This document shows positions 5,724 to 6,203 of a DNA stretch of 6,203 nucleotides, in pieces (within the stretch, counting starts at the first letter, position 1; each line of letters starts with the position of its first letter). The DNA lies in the NCBI GenBank assembly GCA_934621665.1, contig CAKTUT010000105.1, forward strand, positions 1 through 6,203, in the 5' to 3' direction. The notes below the pieces were generated by a model. The model was not told where the DNA came from, searched no databases, and saw only the letters and a list, made by a program, of their open reading frames with translations. A program made the position numbers and the translations under genes. The stretch comes from an uncultured Oscillospiraceae bacterium (GTDB lineage: Bacteria > Bacillota > Clostridia > Oscillospirales > Oscillospiraceae).

Positions 5724-6203
5724 TTATTTCTGCGCGGTGAGATAGCGCGACAGCGGCTTGCGCAGGAGCGTCAGAATCACCAGAATCAGTACCAAGTCAA
5801 TGGCGATGAAGCTGCCGTTATAGGCGGCCGCGTAGAGGTAAGGGTTCGTGAACGTGGTGTTGAACAGTTCAGTGGGTGCGAGCAGACGGAATGCGGTGAT
5901 GCCGCTGGTGAAGTGGCACGCAAAACGCAGCAGACACGCGACGGTTACGCCGACGTACATGTTTTTACGCATGAACAGGGAAGCAACACCCAGAACGCCA
6001 AATGCAAGAATGTAGTCGAACAGGATGCAGATCAAACCCCAGCCGTAAGCGCCGTCCACTACGATCTGAAGCAGACCGAATGCGAACGTGGTGAGAATGC
6101 TCTCTTTCCAGCCCCAGCGCCAGCAGTAGATGAACAGCGGGAGCATCGCAAGGTTGATGCTGCCGCCCTGCGGCAGACTGAACAGGCGGATCAGACTGAG
6201 AAT
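5724..6203 (-). CDS. thiT: ThiT-type thiamine transporter, ECF S component (partial, N-terminus beyond right edge)
   Basis: The last 159 residues of a small membrane protein matching the ThiT (YuaJ) family. These are the thiamine-binding S components that use a shared ECF module (EcfA, EcfA', EcfT) for uptake. Family marks, numbered from the first visible residue: RLFSLPQGGSINLAMLP (6-22), WRWGW (28-32), FDYILAFGVLG (62-72), RFACHFTSG (93-101) and YNGSF (128-132), with hydrophobic spans between. H97 and N129 probably correspond to the thiamine-contacting His and Asn of Lactococcus ThiT; this is inferred from motif context only. The ATG at 6146 is internal, because the conserved LPQGGS segment lies upstream of it in the same frame, so the gene is open to the window edge. 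Probably 20-60 N-terminal residues, the promoter and any TPP riboswitch lie outside. No ECF ATPase genes are visible; group II S components usually have them elsewhere. Confidence 0.9.
   Translation of the reverse strand: MLSLIRLFSLPQGGSINLAMLPLFIYCWRWGWKESILTTFAFGLLQIVVDGAYGWGLICILFDYILAFGVLGVASLFMRKNMYVGVTVACLLRFACHFTSGITAFRLLAPTELFNTTFTNPYLYAAAYNGSFIAIDLVLILVILTLLRKPLSRYLTAQK

Noticed and set aside
5724..6146. ThiT beginning at the internal ATG 6146
   Set aside because: Conserved ThiT residues (LPQGGS) lie upstream in the same frame up to the window edge, so the gene is cut by the window rather than short.

Overview
The window looks like chromosomal DNA from a GC-rich member of the Clostridia (Bacillota), probably an Oscillospiraceae/Ruminococcaceae-type gut anaerobe. 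This is inferred from strong AGGAGG-type ribosome binding sites, a TTG start, canonical sigma-A promoters, and the protein types present: a MarR-controlled heterodimeric ABC exporter, an S-component thiamine transporter, and a DUF89 protein with an N-terminal CxxC. No mobile element, CRISPR array, tRNA or rRNA was seen. The window is densely coding and all six genes can be assigned to families.

Layout. Positions 1-3477 (minus strand) hold a three-gene operon read right to left: a MarR repressor (3022-3477), the first ABC exporter half (1280-3025) and the second half (1-1287, cut by the left edge before its nucleotide-binding core). The genes overlap by 4 and 8 bases, so they are very probably translationally coupled. 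A strong promoter at 3535-3563 carries a perfect 16-bp palindrome (3521-3536) that overlaps the -10 and the predicted start of transcription. This is the expected arrangement for a drug or metabolite sensor that represses itself and its efflux pump. Positions 3478-3661 hold the operator, promoter and two stem-loops. One stem-loop is the terminator of the next gene, and its T-tract provides the -35 region of the marR promoter.

Positions 3662-4558 (minus) encode a DUF89 damage-control-type phosphatase. It is divergent from a PAP2-superfamily membrane phosphatase (4705-5670, plus). The 146-bp gap between them holds two good sigma-A promoters whose -35 hexamers abut base to base, so polymerase binding at one probably excludes the other. 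The PAP2 gene converges on a ThiT-type thiamine transporter S component (5724-6203, minus, N-terminus beyond the right edge). The two share a bidirectional terminator at 5680-5708.

The most informative content beyond standard annotation is regulatory: the operator/promoter overlap, the shared terminator/-35, a Shine-Dalgarno sequence held in a hairpin loop in front of marR, an unexplained 14-bp stem-loop after the DUF89 gene, and the back-to-back promoters. Nothing here is clearly an undescribed multi-gene system.
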